Below are positions 39,316 through 49,435 of a stretch of DNA of 64,000 nt, in pieces; within the stretch, counting starts at the first letter, position 1, and each line of letters begins with the position of its first letter. The stretch is from Bartonella vinsonii subsp. vinsonii (lineage in GTDB: Bacteria; Pseudomonadota; Alphaproteobacteria; Rhizobiales; Rhizobiaceae), in contig NZ_CADEAJ010000005.1 of NCBI RefSeq assembly GCF_902825235.1, positions 1 to 64,000 of the forward strand, written 5' to 3'. The notes under the pieces were generated by a model. It saw only the letters and a program-made list of their open reading frames with translations. It did not search any database and was not told the origin of the DNA. A program made the position numbers and the translations under genes.

Positions 39316-41940
39316 CTAAAAACGGTAGCGAAAACCAGCAGAAAAACTTGCTCCTGAAAAACCAGCTTTGCTAAGCTTATGCTGATAGATTACGTTTCCA
39401 TGCACTGCAAATTTGGGCGATAATTGTGCATTAACCGCCAATCCAGCATCTAAAGAAGAACCAAAAGCACTCAACGGAAATGCATCTTTAAAATGCACAA
39501 ATTGTTTTTCTCCAAAACTATGAACAAGATGAAGCTTTCCACTGAAAGAAAAAACGTGCCCCTTCTCAGATGCAGCTAGTGTCTTAGTTAAACGTCCACC
39601 AACACGCCCCACCCATTGATCAAGTTTTCCCATCTCAATATCAAAACCATCGATATCAGATGCCTTATCAAATTGTAGATTTTGATAAATAACCTGAACC
39701 TGCGGATCAAAAATAAGACCTTTATACCCTGTCATAAACGCCTTACCGCCAATCAATGAAGCACTCAGAGGATTACCCTTCAATGTTGCCGTTTTTCCTC
39801 TTGCAAGAGTCAGGATATCACCTTGAAACAAACCATAAGAAAGGAGACCATCCAAATAAAAACCGGTATCATGCTGCATGCTGCCATACGCTGTAACGGA
39901 CCATTTATCAAACGCAGTTTTTTTGCTCTCTACTACATCCCGAGGCTGTAGTGACATTTTTCCATAAGTTCCCATAACTCCAAAGGTTGTGGTATGATGT
40001 GCACTCTCAAATGTTGTGAGTAAAAACCCAGCCTCTACAGCATTATAATGAAGATTGCCTCCAAAGCCATATTCAAGTGCAGAAAGATCTGAAACATAAC
40101 GCTGACTTCCACCGTAACCCCGCACAAAAAAAGCAGAATTCTCGCTCTTTTCCAAAAGCCCTCCAACAGCAGTACGCAATGTTCCCATCTGCGCGTTCTG
40201 ACTGCTGATATCCATTAAACCAGCCTGAAACAAAGCATTTGGCAAAAGCAGATATATTGGAACTTGCGGAACAACCGCTCTAACACCTCTATCAGAATGA
40301 AGGACAGGAGCCTCAGAATTGGCTACAATAGAATTATGGTCAGCATGAGATCCAACAGAACGAGGTGCGCGGTAACGAAAAACTTTCTTTGTCAATTTAG
40401 TAGAAGAGCGATGAGAAGAACGCTTCACATACTGAGCTTCAAGGCGGAAATCCCAAAAATCTCCATTACTATTACCTAACGTTTGCGTAACCAATCTGTG
40501 TTTATATTTTGCTTTTTCTGGAGAAGAACCTGGACCGTAAGCACGAAGACGATACACATAAGGTGCCCCTCTTAGCGCTACATAACCATGCGCTAATTTA
40601 AAGGAATCTTCGGCTGCATTTCCATAAACCTGAACGATGGAAACACTCTGAATATCTTTTTGCTCATCTTGGCTATGGCTACGGCTCTTGCTTTTCTTTG
40701 AATCTGCAGAAGCGTCTACGACATGTACCTTGGTTTTTCCAGCGACATCACTATAGATTAAAAGTTTATCAGCTTCTATATTTTTAGAATCCATATTCAG
40801 GTGTGCATTTACAAAAAGGTGTGCATTACCCTCTGCAACATAATAATCATTTGAGGTCTTATAACCATCCGTTCCCAAGACATGGAGTGTCTGATAATTA
40901 CCATTTTTGGGTTTCTTGAAAACAAGAGAACTATCAGTGAGCTTTATACCGGAAATTGACGAATCTGTAGGCTGTGAACCTTTATGTTTTGTTCCTAGCG
41001 TCACAGTCCATTGCGATCCATTAGACAACAGAACTTCGCCGTAAGAACTCGTATCAACACGCGCTCCACCCACGAGAAAAGAATTATCAGCTTCAATCCC
41101 TAAAATTGAGTTACTTTTAGCCTCTAATAACAAATCAGCAAAGATACGTGATTTCTCTGTTACCTTGATATAAGGATACCTTCGAGCATCATCAACATAA
41201 AACGCCGTACCATTTGGAACTGTAAGAGTACTATTCTTAAAGGAAAACTCCCCTAACATAGAACGCAGCTCTCCCTCTAGATATTCATCATCTGAGAGCC
41301 CCCCCAGAAAATATAAACCACGAGCTTTATGCCCCTTGATAGTGATATTTGAGCCCTCAACAAAAACCTGAGAAATGTTCTGCGGATCTAACAAAGACTT
41401 ATCACTAGAAAAAACAACTGGTGTACTCTCACCCACTAGACCATAAATATTGGAAACGTCCACCTTACTATCTTTAACAAGAAGAGAGCCCCCTTGCTTC
41501 ACACCCAAAACGGCATGCATTATGCCATTATGATGCCCATCCACTTTTTTGCCATTTCTAGTTTTTTTACCATTTCCAGTAACGGAAACATTCTTCAAAG
41601 CGGTTACCGCCTTTTGGTCTGCAACTACCTCTGGCATAATGGAAATAGATTTTTTAAATTGTAGAGTCTCACCAGATCTTGAATTTGTCTCTTTTCCCGC
41701 TTTAAGAACTATTTTTTCACAATTTTTTACAATCACAGCCTCAATAGAATCTAGCTTTAAAGACTCTAAAAAATCTGTATTAGATAGATCAACACGCCCA
41801 TATCCTTCGCTCGTTCCATATGAATTACACGAAGAAGCACCCTGTGCTTTAGCATTAACATCTATATGATGCACAGAGAAAAAAACAGATGTTGTAAGGG
41901 CACACAAACATACATGGCGTTTTAAGATTTTAATCATCAT
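39316..41940 (-). CDS. autotransporter 3: short divergent passenger and barrel
   Basis: This 874-residue autotransporter starts with a signal peptide (MMIKILKRHVCLCALTTSVFF, cleavage near VNA at about residue 30). Its N-terminal passenger lacks the C-S-D-G module of the other genes and opens with a different sequence (SCNSYGTSEGYGRVDLSNTDF). From about residue 130 it has the usual beta-helix features (VLGVKQGGSLLVKDSKVDVSN, LTVPNGTAFYVDD), then SVSIVQVYGNAAEDSFKL, FWDFRLEAQYV (about 500) and a basic linker without repeats (SSHRSSTKLTKKVFRYRA). The barrel runs from about 553 to the terminal RF. Either M1 or M2 may start. Confidence 0.88.
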   Translation of the reverse strand: MMIKILKRHVCLCALTTSVFFSVHHIDVNAKAQGASSCNSYGTSEGYGRVDLSNTDFLESLKLDSIEAVIVKNCEKIVLKAGKETNSRSGETLQFKKSISIMPEVVADQKAVTALKNVSVTGNGKKTRNGKKVDGHHNGIMHAVLGVKQGGSLLVKDSKVDVSNIYGLVGESTPVVFSSDKSLLDPQNISQVFVEGSNITIKGHKARGLYFLGGLSDDEYLEGELRSMLGEFSFKNSTLTVPNGTAFYVDDARRYPYIKVTEKSRIFADLLLEAKSNSILGIEADNSFLVGGARVDTSSYGEVLLSNGSQWTVTLGTKHKGSQPTDSSISGIKLTDSSLVFKKPKNGNYQTLHVLGTDGYKTSNDYYVAEGNAHLFVNAHLNMDSKNIEADKLLIYSDVAGKTKVHVVDASADSKKSKSRSHSQDEQKDIQSVSIVQVYGNAAEDSFKLAHGYVALRGAPYVYRLRAYGPGSSPEKAKYKHRLVTQTLGNSNGDFWDFRLEAQYVKRSSHRSSTKLTKKVFRYRAPRSVGSHADHNSIVANSEAPVLHSDRGVRAVVPQVPIYLLLPNALFQAGLMDISSQNAQMGTLRTAVGGLLEKSENSAFFVRGYGGSQRYVSDLSALEYGFGGNLHYNAVEAGFLLTTFESAHHTTTFGVMGTYGKMSLQPRDVVESKKTAFDKWSVTAYGSMQHDTGFYLDGLLSYGLFQGDILTLARGKTATLKGNPLSASLIGGKAFMTGYKGLIFDPQVQVIYQNLQFDKASDIDGFDIEMGKLDQWVGRVGGRLTKTLAASEKGHVFSFSGKLHLVHSFGEKQFVHFKDAFPLSAFGSSLDAGLAVNAQLSPKFAVHGNVIYQHKLSKAGFSGASFSAGFRYRF

Positions 41941-42017
41941 TCACTATAAACTTTCTTCTCTCACCCTCATTGAAAACTAAAGAGACACATCTACTGATTA
42001 CTCCATTATGGAGCAAT

Positions 42018-42046
42018 CTGGTAATTCATTTAGAATTATATGTAAA
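42018..42046 (-). promoter_or_regulatory. candidate promoter of autotransporter 3
   Basis: TTTACA (42046-42041), then the family spacer ending AAATGAAT; the -10 position (TACCAG) is poor. Listed for its resemblance to the shared set. Confidence 0.3.
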
Positions 42047-42634
42047 GCTAAAATCAAAAAAATAACACAATAAAGTCACGTTATTGCTGTGAGTTTCACA
42101 GAAAATATGTCAAAGCAAAGAGACAATTAAAAATGATACTTTAATCCACCAGAGACATGCGTTCCAGAAGAACCAGCCTTGGTAAGTTTATGCTGGTAAA
42201 TCAGATCACTATGAAATGTAAATTTTGAAGACAATTGCACATGAACGCCAAATCCAACGTCTAAAGAAGAGCCCAAAGCACCCAACTGAAAGGCATCTCC
42301 AAAATGCACAAATTGTTTATCACTAAAATCAGGAACAAAATGAATTTTACTATAGAAAGAAACGACGTGTGTTTTTTTCAGCCAAAGCAAATGTCTTGGT
42401 TAAACGCCCACCAACACGCATCAACCAGTAATCCGGTTTTCCCATATTAATCTCAAAACCGTCAACATCATATGCTTCATTAAACTGAAGATATTGATAA
42501 ACAACCTGAACTTGCGGATCAACAACAAAGCCTTCATCCCCTATCATAAACATTTTACTAGCAATCACAGAAGAAGTGAGCAATTTCCCTTTAGTATTGC
42601 CGTCTTTCCTCGTGTAAGAGTAAAAACATTCCCA

Positions 42635-44110
42635 TTAAAGAGACCAATAAGAGAACAAACCATTTATATAAAAGCCCCTCTCATGCTGCATACTGCTATA
42701 TGCGGTCACTGTCCATTTATCAAATGTACTTTCTTGACTTTGTTCGATATTTCGAGGTTGCAAAGAAATTTTTCCATATATTCCCATAATTCCAAAGGAA
42801 GTAGCACTATATTCACTCTCGATTGTTCTAAGTAAAATACTCGCCTCTATGGCATGATAATCAAGATCGCCCCCATGACCATATTCAAGTGCAGACAAAT
42901 TGGAAGTGTAATGGTAATTTCCAGCGTAACCGTTTAGAAACAGAACAGAATTTTTATCATTTTTTAATAACTGACGAGAAACAGTGCGTAACACTTCCAA
43001 CTGCTTATTTTGATTGTTGAGATCCATAACACCGGCATGAAGTAAGCTATTTGGCAAGAAGAGATACGTTGGCACTTGTGAAACAACGGCTCTTACCTTT
43101 TTCTTGAAATGAGAAGAAGGCTCAAACGCAAAAATAACCTTGGGCATAAAAACACCACTTTCAGCAACAGTGAGAGAAGCCGTAAGGCGTTTTTTCCGAG
43201 CCCCATTATCAGGAATAACAAGACGAACAGCTTCAGAAAAAGGAGCACAAGGCGCAACAGAAAGAGGATGAGCAGAAGAAGAGCGCCACAGAACCTTAGG
43301 TTCAATGATAGAATCTCCAACTCCTGTAGTCACACGAAAATCTGATACAGGAGGAGAAGGATCATCAAACCAAGTAAAATCAGGAACAAGAAGCAAATCC
43401 GTATAATCAAAAGAAGAAAAAAGAACAAACTCACTTGCGAGGCGAAAATCCCAAAATTCTTCTTGACCTTCGACTAATCTTTGAGCGGAATTTGCTTCTC
43501 CTAAATGAGACCCTGGACCATAAGCATAGAGCCTATACTGATAAGGTGAACCGTGCGGCGTTATATAGCCGCCATTTAATTGAAAAGAGTCTTCTTCTGC
43601 CTTTCCATACACCTGAATAAGTGAGATCCCCTTGCTATTTCCATGCTCCTCCATATACTCCCCTGAACTTCTAAGAACGCTTCGCACATGAACAATCGTT
43701 TCACTCGAAACATCGCCATAGATTAAAAGCCGATCCGTTTTTTGGTCTTGAAGCGCTCCCTCTTTATCCAGATATGTATTGAGATAAAGATGCGTTTTTC
43801 CTTGCGCACGATAAACTTTACCTGATCCTTTTCCCACAAAAAGTGTTTGATAAACATCTGCTTTTTTGGATTTTAGCTCTTCAAAAACAAGAGAACTATC
43901 AACAAGATCGAGCGATGAAATGGATGTATAATCCTTCAATTGGGAGTGAGAAGAAGTAAGATATTGCAATTCTTCATATCTTGGTCGTGATAAAATCCAT
44001 TGAGAACCATTTATTAGCTGCAACGCAGCAATAGAACTTTTTTCAACACGAACTCCCCCTACAAGGGTAGAAGCATTTGCTATAATCTTTACATGAGAAT
44101 TTTCATCCAA
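42635..44110 (-). pseudogene. largest open fragment of autotransporter 4
   Basis: This 491-codon frame holds the end of the passenger, the SLIQVYGKAEEDSFQL and FWDFRLASEFV signatures, a linker of about 110 residues without repeats, and the first half of the barrel (VVSQVPTYLFLPNSLLHAG and on). It has no signal peptide and no barrel end, so it is not expected to be exported. Confidence 0.8.
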
Positions 44111-44482
44111 ACTTCAGCAATAAATCTCCAGAAATTTTTGAACCTTGTGAGAGTTGAACAAAACTCTCGAATTTGCGGCTATAAAGAGCCGTGCTTTCTG
44201 GAACCATAAAATTTGTCTTTGTCAAATGAACAGTTCCCTTCCCAGATAAGACTGTTTTTCCCCCTCATCAAATTGCGCTTACCAAGAAAGTTTATCCCAT
44301 TAAAATCCTGATTTCTAACCATAACAGTGGAATTTTAAAGATAAGCAGTATTCTTACTATTTCCCTGTATGAAAAGACCATAAACATTGGTAACATGAAC
44401 TTTTCCGTTCTGAAAAGTAATAGCGCCACCACCTTGAAGCATATGAAAAGCAGAATTTTCACTATAACTGCCTTTATTTGCC

Positions 44483-44782
44483 GCCTGATTGCCCCTTCCT
44501 ACGCATTGCCTCACGTTTCTGTTTGTCACGTTCTTTAATGGGGTCACGACCCTCATGCAAAACAGAACGCCATTGGGTTGCTAATTCACAGGCTTTTTTT
44601 TAAGAGACATTTCTTAAGGCACCCAAACCCATTTCACGGCGCCGCCCGTGAATGGTATAACGATAAAGCCATTGAGCCCCCCCATCTTTACGCTTATGAA
44701 GGTGCAAGCCGGCACCATCATTATATTTACCGGCACCCAATGTTGCGACAGCCCTTGCATTAAGACGATTCATAAGAGGCAT
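44483..44782 (-). pseudogene. fragment of a P4-type tyrosine integrase (N-terminal domain)
   Basis: From ATG 44782 (preceded by AGGAG) the minus strand encodes the DUF4102-type arm-binding domain: YNDGAGLHLHKRKDGGAQW, then LYRYTIHGRRREMGLGALRNVS. A frameshift in an A-rich run near 44600 breaks the frame; the next frame continues KKACELATQWRSVLHEGRDPIKERDKQK, the usual helix that follows. The catalytic domain (R...HxxR...Y) is missing. It lies inside autotransporter 4, between passenger pieces, and so was brought in by insertion or recombination. Confidence 0.85.
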
Positions 44783-45603
44783 TTTTGCTCCTTTCTAAAC
44801 GGTTTTTTACCCACACGATAACCCCGCTTATGATGTGCAAGTAAGTGACTTTAATTGATTCAATATGAAATGATTTGAGATGAAAGAATCTTACAATATT
44901 CGGGCCTATGATACAAGTTGAAAAACGATGAATTATCGTTATAAATCAATACGTTGCATACAATAGAAACGCCCTCTAAAATAACTTTTCCGCCTCCGCC
45001 TATTTGAACAGCAATACCATTTGTAAAATCAATTTCCCCTCCTTCCATTTCAATTTTTGCTTCCCCCTGACTCAAAAGACTTATTGCATGCGCACGCGTT
45101 TTAATGTTTACATCACGTAAAAAAGCAAACGACTGTTCACCAGCTACACTGATACCCATTCGGGTTGAATGAAGCAATCCAACTTACATCTCAAATGCTC
45201 CATCATCATCAACATCTGTGCCTATTGAAAGTCCCTTTAAAGTAGAATGAGTAAGAGTAACGCCTCCTCCTTCAGGTACTTTTACACCAGTTGTCCAAGG
45301 ACTTTTTAACGCATGGCTATTTGCACTCAAAATACTGTTAATGGTTATATTCTCCGCTTCAATCACTGTCTCTTTTCCAAATGCTCCTATAGCTCCATCA
45401 CTTGCTTCACCTGTAAGTTGATAGGTTTTATTGGAAATTTCGTGCCATTTACCATCGTTGCGCCGATAAAATGATACACTTTCGCTACATGAAAATCGCT
45501 CCTTATCAGAAGGATAAAAAAATTGCATCAGCGCTCTCTACAAAGAAAAGAAAAAGCGTTGTAAACAATATAACGAGAAATGATTTTTAGATATTTTGAT
45601 CAC

Positions 45604-46029
45604 AAATCTACTGCAAACTTTCTTCCCCTTCCTATGAAAAACGAAAATACGTGTTTTGCTTAATGTGCTTTTATGGCGCGCAATATATAAAACACATTTT
45701 GCATTTAAATGATCCATTTTATGTTTTATGTAAAGCCAAAACCCAAAAAAGACCCAAAAGGACACAATCTAAAATTGTAACTTTCATAAAAAAGGCGTAA
45801 AAAAACAGCTAAAAGTAAAAATACATTCGCCCAAAAGCAGTTACTTAAAAACAGTTTATAAATTCATACGGATTGAAATAATCATGATAAAAAGCAAAAA
45901 TTGGAAAGTATTCAGCATAAAACCTCGTCTTAATTTTTAGGCAAAACAGTAAAAAAGCTCTATGAATAAAGTATTTTAACGTTTTTTAAACATGTAAAAA
46001 ACGCATTAAAAAACACAAGCGGAAAACTT
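45604..46029. other. intergenic region upstream of autotransporter 4
   Basis: AT-rich, with no gene. At 45734-45729 the minus strand has TTTACA followed by the family spacer (ending ATAAAATGGAT) and a poor -10 (CATTTA, 45711-45706): this is the remains of the shared promoter. The distal part shows nothing further. Confidence 0.45.
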
Positions 46030-46064
46030 TTAACAAAAGACCCACAAGCGCAGCTTGTGGGTCT
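46030..46064 (-). terminator. terminator of autotransporter 5
   Basis: GACCCACAAGC (46039-46049) pairs perfectly with GCTTGTGGGTC (46053-46063), an 11-bp stem with a 3-base loop. On the minus strand it is followed by a T-rich run. It lies about 30 bases past the stop codon. Confidence 0.8.
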
Positions 46065-46092
46065 CTAAAGAAGTGATCAAAATAGAATGAAA

Positions 46093-48942
46093 CTAAAAAC
46101 GGTAGCGCAATCCACCAGAAAAACTAATTCCAGAAAAACCAGCCTTATTAAGCTGATGCTGATAACTCAGATCTGCGTGAAGCGCAAATTTTTGAGACAA
46201 TTGGGCATTAAAGCCTAAGCCAGCTTCTAAGGAAGAACCAAAAGCTCCTAACTGGAAAGCATCTTTAAAGTGCACAGCCTGTTTTTCTTCAAAAGCATGG
46301 GTAAAATAAAATTTTCCGTACATAGAAATGTCACGTTCCTTTTCAGATGCAGAAAACATCTTGGTCAAACGTCCACCAACACGTGCCACCCATTGCCCAA
46401 GTTTTCCCATCTCAATATCAAAGTCGTCAACATCATGCGCCTTATCAAAGTGGAGATGTTGATAAACAACCTGAATCTGCGGATCCACAACAAAACCCTC
46501 ATATCCCGTTGCAAATTCTTTACCACCAGTCAAAGAAACACTGAAAGGATTTGCTTTTAATGTTGCTGTCTTACCACGTGCAAGGGTGAGAACATCGCCT
46601 TTGAACATACCATAGGAGAGCAGACCATCCACATAGAAGCCCGCATCATGCTGCATACTTCCATATGCTGTAGCAGTCCATTTATCAAATGTACTCTTTT
46701 GACTTCTTTCAACATCCATAGGTTGTAAAGAAAGCTTGCCATAAGTTCCCATAACCCCAAAGGACAGAGCGCTATTAGCATTTTCGATTGTGTGCAGCAA
46801 AACACCTGCTTCTACAGCATTATAGCTAAGATCTCCACCATAACCGTATTCAAGTGCAGAGAGATCGGAAACATAACGGTAACTTCCACCATAACCACGC
46901 AAAAATGAAGTAGGCTTTCCATGCATTTCTACCATTCCACTGGAAGAAGTTCGCAATATCTCCAACTGCCTGTTTTGATTGTTGATATCCATCAAACCAG
47001 CATGGAATACACTATTTGGTAAGAGCAGATAAGTTGGAACTTGTGGCACAACAGATCTTACAGCTCGCCCAGAATGAGAAACAGACTGGACCTCAGAAAC
47101 AACACCTCCAGTAGATACAGACTCCGCAGAATGTGCAGGAATGATATCGGCAACAGAAATATGTTCAGGAGGTGTACTTTCAGAAACAGTAGGGGTATCT
47201 CTATAATCAGGAGATGTTTCAATATATTGATTTTCTAGACGAAAATTCCAAAATCCTTTATCACCTTCCACAAATCTCTGCTTCCTATGCTCTTCCTCTA
47301 CAGTAGCACTTGGGCTGTAAGAACGGAGAACATATTGATAAGGTAAGCCATCCAGTGCAACATACTCACCATTCAGTCGAAAAGAATCTCCGTCCGCATC
47401 TCCATAAACTTGTATAATTGAGACATTATGTGCTTCTTTCTTGCCTCCTCTTGAACGTCCTGAAACAGCTTGCACATGTACTGTAGTTTTCCCCCAAACA
47501 TCACCATGGATTAACAGCCTATCAGTTACTTGATTACCACTTGTATCACTAGGATCCAAACGTGCATTCAAATGAATCCAAGCATCACCTTGCGCCTGAT
47601 AAACCACACCTGTTCCTTTGCCGATGTGAAGTGTTTGATAATTATTACCTGCACTGGATTTTGGTTGTTCAAAAATAAGAGAACTATTAGAAATGTCTAC
47701 CGACGAAATCGATGAAACACCTATAAAATCAGAATCTTGCAATTTTTTATGTTTCTGATGCGATAAAACCCATTTCGAATTATTCTGTAAACGAAGCTTG
47801 GCAACAGAACTTTCATCAATACGCGCGCCCCCTACAAGAGCAGAAGCATCGGCAACAACCGATACAGAAGAGTTCTTATCAGCCCTCAGCAATAAATCTC
47901 CCAAAAGCCTCGCACCTTTTAAAAGCCTAATAACACCGTGGAAGTTGCTACTGTAAATAGCTGTACTGTTTGGTACTATAAAATCTGTTTTTACCAAATC
48001 AATTTCCCCTAATTGACTTATTTTTGCTTGCTCACCAGATTCTCCTAAACGATTTATTTGCGCTTTGTCATCAGATCCCCCCCCTCCCAACAAGCGCATA
48101 CCATAATACCTATGCCCCTTCACTGTAACAACGGAATCCTCACTATAAGCAGAATTATTACCTTTCCCCTGTAATAAAAGTCCATGGGCATCGGCAACAT
48201 CAACTTTACCTTTCAAAAAATAAATATGACTATCTTCAAGCATATAAAAAGCAGAATTCTCACTACGACTTTCTGCTTCTGGACTACCCTTTACTGTAAC
48301 AGAAAAATCCTCTAAAACAATCTTTCCTTTCTTTTCTGCTTTAGCCCCTACACTTTTTGTATTAATTTTTGTTCCCTTTACAGTAATAAGGGAAGTTCTC
48401 TTGTCTTGTGTATCTGATCCAGTTACAGAGAGACCTACTTTCATCGCATCAATCGCCCCGCCATCCATATGAATTCCCCCACGACCATTAACACTCAACC
48501 CTACCAATATATCACTCAAAGTCGAATTAAGCAGATGAACGCTTGCCTCCTCAGATACCTTTACAGCAGTTGCCCACAAGCTTTTTTCTGAATGGTTTCT
48601 TACATTTGAAACACCTTTAACAGTTATATTCTCCATTGTGAGATCTGTGTTTTTATTAGAGACTTCTATCGCAACAGCTTTATTACCATTATGATTAGTT
48701 AACTGGTAAGTTTTACCGGAAATTTTATATAATCCACCATCACTACACCGATAAGGTGAAGCATTTTCATTACATTTAGATTGATTCTTACCATTTTCTA
48801 CCTGAGCATCAACAACAGCACGATCTTGCACATTAATATCATTGGCATCACCTTGTACCTTGGCATTTACATTGGGTACAAAAAAAAGAATGGCTGTTGA
48901 GAAAGCACACAAAGATAGATGATTTTTCAATAGTTTGACCAT
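46093..48942 (-). CDS. autotransporter 5: beta-helix passenger and barrel
   Basis: This 949-residue autotransporter has a signal peptide (MVKLLKNHLSLCAFSTAILFF, cleavage after VNA near residue 28), the module PYRCSDGGLYKISGKTYQL, a beta-helix passenger with repeated strands such as IVLEDFSVTVKG and VDVADAHGLLLQG, SIIQVYGDADGDSFRL and [12 protein letters not shown] (about 570), a short non-repetitive linker, and a barrel (about 632-949) ending RYRF. I chose the ATG at 48942, which places the signal peptide at the N-terminus; a start at 49020 would add 26 residues before it. Its passenger is the best guide to the original order of the decayed autotransporter 4. Confidence 0.9.
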   Translation of the reverse strand: MVKLLKNHLSLCAFSTAILFFVPNVNAKVQGDANDINVQDRAVVDAQVENGKNQSKCNENASPYRCSDGGLYKISGKTYQLTNHNGNKAVAIEVSNKNTDLTMENITVKGVSNVRNHSEKSLWATAVKVSEEASVHLLNSTLSDILVGLSVNGRGGIHMDGGAIDAMKVGLSVTGSDTQDKRTSLITVKGTKINTKSVGAKAEKKGKIVLEDFSVTVKGSPEAESRSENSAFYMLEDSHIYFLKGKVDVADAHGLLLQGKGNNSAYSEDSVVTVKGHRYYGMRLLGGGGSDDKAQINRLGESGEQAKISQLGEIDLVKTDFIVPNSTAIYSSNFHGVIRLLKGARLLGDLLLRADKNSSVSVVADASALVGGARIDESSVAKLRLQNNSKWVLSHQKHKKLQDSDFIGVSSISSVDISNSSLIFEQPKSSAGNNYQTLHIGKGTGVVYQAQGDAWIHLNARLDPSDTSGNQVTDRLLIHGDVWGKTTVHVQAVSGRSRGGKKEAHNVSIIQVYGDADGDSFRLNGEYVALDGLPYQYVLRSYSPSATVEEEHRKQRFVEGDKGFWNFRLENQYIETSPDYRDTPTVSESTPPEHISVADIIPAHSAESVSTGGVVSEVQSVSHSGRAVRSVVPQVPTYLLLPNSVFHAGLMDINNQNRQLEILRTSSSGMVEMHGKPTSFLRGYGGSYRYVSDLSALEYGYGGDLSYNAVEAGVLLHTIENANSALSFGVMGTYGKLSLQPMDVERSQKSTFDKWTATAYGSMQHDAGFYVDGLLSYGMFKGDVLTLARGKTATLKANPFSVSLTGGKEFATGYEGFVVDPQIQVVYQHLHFDKAHDVDDFDIEMGKLGQWVARVGGRLTKMFSASEKERDISMYGKFYFTHAFEEKQAVHFKDAFQLGAFGSSLEAGLGFNAQLSQKFALHADLSYQHQLNKAGFSGISFSGGLRYRF

Positions 48943-49043
48943 AATTCTACCGTAATCCTCTTTCAATAATTTTATAAAAAAGCATATCATGTATGCCAAA
49001 TTGCCGCCATCAATAAACACGTTTTGTTAATACATTTTGTTCA

Positions 49044-49072
49044 GAAATAATATTTTTTGTGTCTTATGTAAA
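49044..49072 (-). promoter_or_regulatory. candidate promoter of autotransporter 5
   Basis: TTTACA (49072-49067) with the family spacer, and a weak TATTTC (49049-49044) on the minus strand, about 100 bases before the start codon. Confidence 0.4.
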
Positions 49073-49371
49073 TACTAAATCAAAATATCACACTCTAAAT
49101 CTTGTCATTTTAGAAAGAGCTTATAAAAAGACAGCTGAGCAATGATGTGATGTAAAATTCATTAAAAAGAATTGAACCAAAAACAACTTTCACAAATTTG
49201 CTCTATAAAGTAAGTAAAACCGCCATAAAAGAAAAAATTGAGCACTACGAAGCACAAACCTGATCTCATTTCTTCTAAGGAAGAGTTTAAAAATAAACTA
49301 AAAGACACATTTAAAATATGTAAAATATCTCATTTTGAAAAATACTCTTTAAAATACGAACAAATAAAACA
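49073..49371. other. intergenic stretch between autotransporters 5 and 6
   Basis: About 300 AT-rich bases with no gene or repeat that I can support. Confidence 0.5.
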
Positions 49372-49412
49372 GATAAAAAAGAAAAGGCAAAACGATATGC
49401 TGCCTTTTCTAT
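49372..49412 (-). terminator. terminator of autotransporter 6
   Basis: AGAAAAGGCA (49380-49389) pairs with TGCCTTTTCT (49401-49410). The minus strand continues with a T-rich run. It lies about 25 bases past the stop codon. Confidence 0.75.
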
Positions 49413-49435
49413 AAAGCTACGTACTGTACCTTATC

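Larger units (their letters stand above)
42127..45603 (-). pseudogene. autotransporter 4, decayed, with integrase fragment inside
   Basis: On the minus strand the parts of one autotransporter follow in order but in several frames. These are a signal peptide starting at GTG 45603 (IKISKNHFSLYCLQRFFFSL) and ended by TAG at 45540-45538; the module NDGKWHEISNKTYQL (45528-45184); a passenger piece (45177-44957); about 470 bases of foreign DNA; a passenger piece (44480-44335); the large middle piece (44110-42635); and two barrel pieces (42583-42350 and 42390-42127, ending KYHF). At least five frame breaks or stops mean it cannot make a full protein. Breaks near 44105, 42630 and 42370 look like small indels. 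Confidence 0.9.

Noticed and set aside
39316-41940. reading autotransporter 3 as a pseudogene because it lacks the C-S-D-G module
   Set aside because: Signal peptide, passenger, signature blocks and a complete barrel ending in F are in one uninterrupted frame.
44578-44763. plus-strand 61-codon open frame in the inserted DNA
   Set aside because: The minus strand encodes a recognisable integrase domain with a ribosome site; the plus frame is its shadow.
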